This document shows positions 23,819 to 24,266 of a stretch of 24,266 nucleotides of DNA, piece after piece; within the stretch, counting starts at the first letter, position 1; each line of letters starts with the position of its first letter. Source of the DNA: CAYLMG01 sp964464635 (GTDB lineage: Bacteria; Planctomycetota; Phycisphaerae; Sedimentisphaerales; Anaerobacaceae); the NCBI GenBank assembly GCA_964464635.1, contig CAYXGT010000039.1, positions 1 to 24,266 on the forward strand. The letters run 5' to 3'. Both the position numbers and the translations under genes were made by a program. Under the pieces are notes generated by a model that saw only the letters and a list, made by a program, of their open reading frames with translations, had not been told where the DNA came from and made no database searches.

Positions 23819-24250
23819 TTACAGTGCTGACAGTACCTTCACTATCCCCGATATCATTGCCTCCGGTTTCGGCGGGCAGCCCGGCACGTATGCTATTATC
23901 GCATTCGGGTCCACCTCTCTGATTATCTTATCTATTGGACCGACAACATGGTAGCCCTTGTGGAATATTCCCGTATCGCACGCGCAGGTGCCGATGCAGA
24001 ATACGACACAAGGTTTTGGTGTCTGGCGGTACACCTCCTGTACTCTCTTCGCCGCCTGGGCCGTGCCTACTCCCGTTATAAGCAGGGCGTCGGCGTGACG
24101 GGGTGAGCCTACTAATTTGATGCCAAGTCTCTCTACGTCGAACTTAGGCGTCAAAAGGTCAACGATCTCAATGTCGCAATTATTGCACGCACCGGCGTTA
24201 ACGTGAAACACCCACGGCGATTTCTTTAATGACCATATTCTCCAGTCCAT
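23819..24250 (-). CDS. Group 4 [NiFe] hydrogenase small subunit (NuoB-like, EchC/MbhJ-like)
   Basis: 143 residues, complete, with AAGGTG 6 bases before the ATG at 24250. Proximal [4Fe-4S] ligands are visible: C22 and C25 (ACNNCDIE), C89 (IGTCA) and C125 (VPGCPPKPE). LVGSPRHADALLITG is the family's beta-alpha core. It passes electrons from the ferredoxin subunit to the large subunit. Odd: the third Cys lies in GTCACDTGIF, without the common Gly-Gly after it, and there are extra cysteines C81, C85 and C91. It is the first gene seen of the operon; the promoter and perhaps a NuoH-like gene are beyond the right edge. Confidence 0.93.
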   Translation of the reverse strand: MDWRIWSLKKSPWVFHVNAGACNNCDIEIVDLLTPKFDVERLGIKLVGSPRHADALLITGVGTAQAAKRVQEVYRQTPKPCVVFCIGTCACDTGIFHKGYHVVGPIDKIIREVDPNAIIAYVPGCPPKPEAMISGIVKVLSAL

Positions 24251-24266
24251 AATTCACCTTATAACC

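Noticed and set aside
22127..24250. Complex I (NADH dehydrogenase) nuoB-C-D
   Set aside because: The large subunit keeps both CxxC nickel motifs and the locus includes hyp genes and a maturation protease, so it is a hydrogenase.
1..24266. CRISPR arrays, insertion sequences, rRNA genes
   Set aside because: I saw no regularly spaced repeats of CRISPR type, no transposase and no rRNA-like sequence.

Overview
The window looks like the chromosome of an anaerobic or facultatively anaerobic bacterium of medium GC, with an integrated mobile element on the left half and a large energy-converting hydrogenase locus on the right half. The style of the element (integrase tail with short LTP repeats, small Cys-rich protein before a TOPRIM/RecA protein) and of the hydrogenase operon reminds me of sediment Planctomycetota (Phycisphaerae-like). 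That taxonomic guess rests on memory and is of low to moderate confidence.

Left half (1-9259, plus strand). The window opens inside a type ISP-like restriction-modification protein, open to the left edge, followed by two tightly coupled genes of unknown function (2672-4818). The second of these has a Cys-rich zinc-site-like motif and a winged-helix-like end. A 308-base gap with palindromes follows. Next comes a compact replication/regulation module: an AlpA-like DNA-binding protein, a small Cys-rich protein and a TOPRIM plus RecA-like ATPase, joined by two ATGA overlaps. After it lies a 150-base zone dense in inverted and iteron-like repeats with an AT-rich flank. Then come a small XRE-type regulator with a promoter/operator so close that its mRNA may be leaderless, and a tyrosine integrase. 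The integrase reading frame runs into the antisense strand of tRNA-Arg(CCU), so the tRNA 3' end is the likely attachment site. The element extends left out of the window with the restriction genes as cargo; the other att copy is not seen here.

Right half (9278-24250, all minus strand, transcribed right to left). First in transcription order come the hydrogenase small subunit, a NuoC-like subunit and the large subunit of a group 4 (Mbh/Ech/Hyf-like) [NiFe] hydrogenase. Next are a HyfB/NuoL-like ion-translocating subunit, a fused MbhD-MbhE protein and a Mrp-antiporter series (MnhB, C, D, E, F, G), and then a two-cluster ferredoxin subunit. The locus ends with a HycI-type maturation protease and the cofactor assembly genes hypF, hypC, hypD, hypE, hypA and hypB. 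Most junctions overlap by 1-8 bases, so this is a translationally coupled operon. A NuoH/MbhM-like membrane subunit, expected in such complexes, is not in the window and may lie just beyond the right edge.

Together the right-hand genes would build a membrane complex that couples electron flow between ferredoxin and protons/H2 to H+ or Na+ translocation, and would mature it: HypA/B deliver nickel, HypC-F make Fe(CN)2CO, and the protease trims the large subunit after Ni insertion. tRNA-Arg lies 63 bases downstream of hypB with its own promoter. It marks the border between host chromosome and mobile element.
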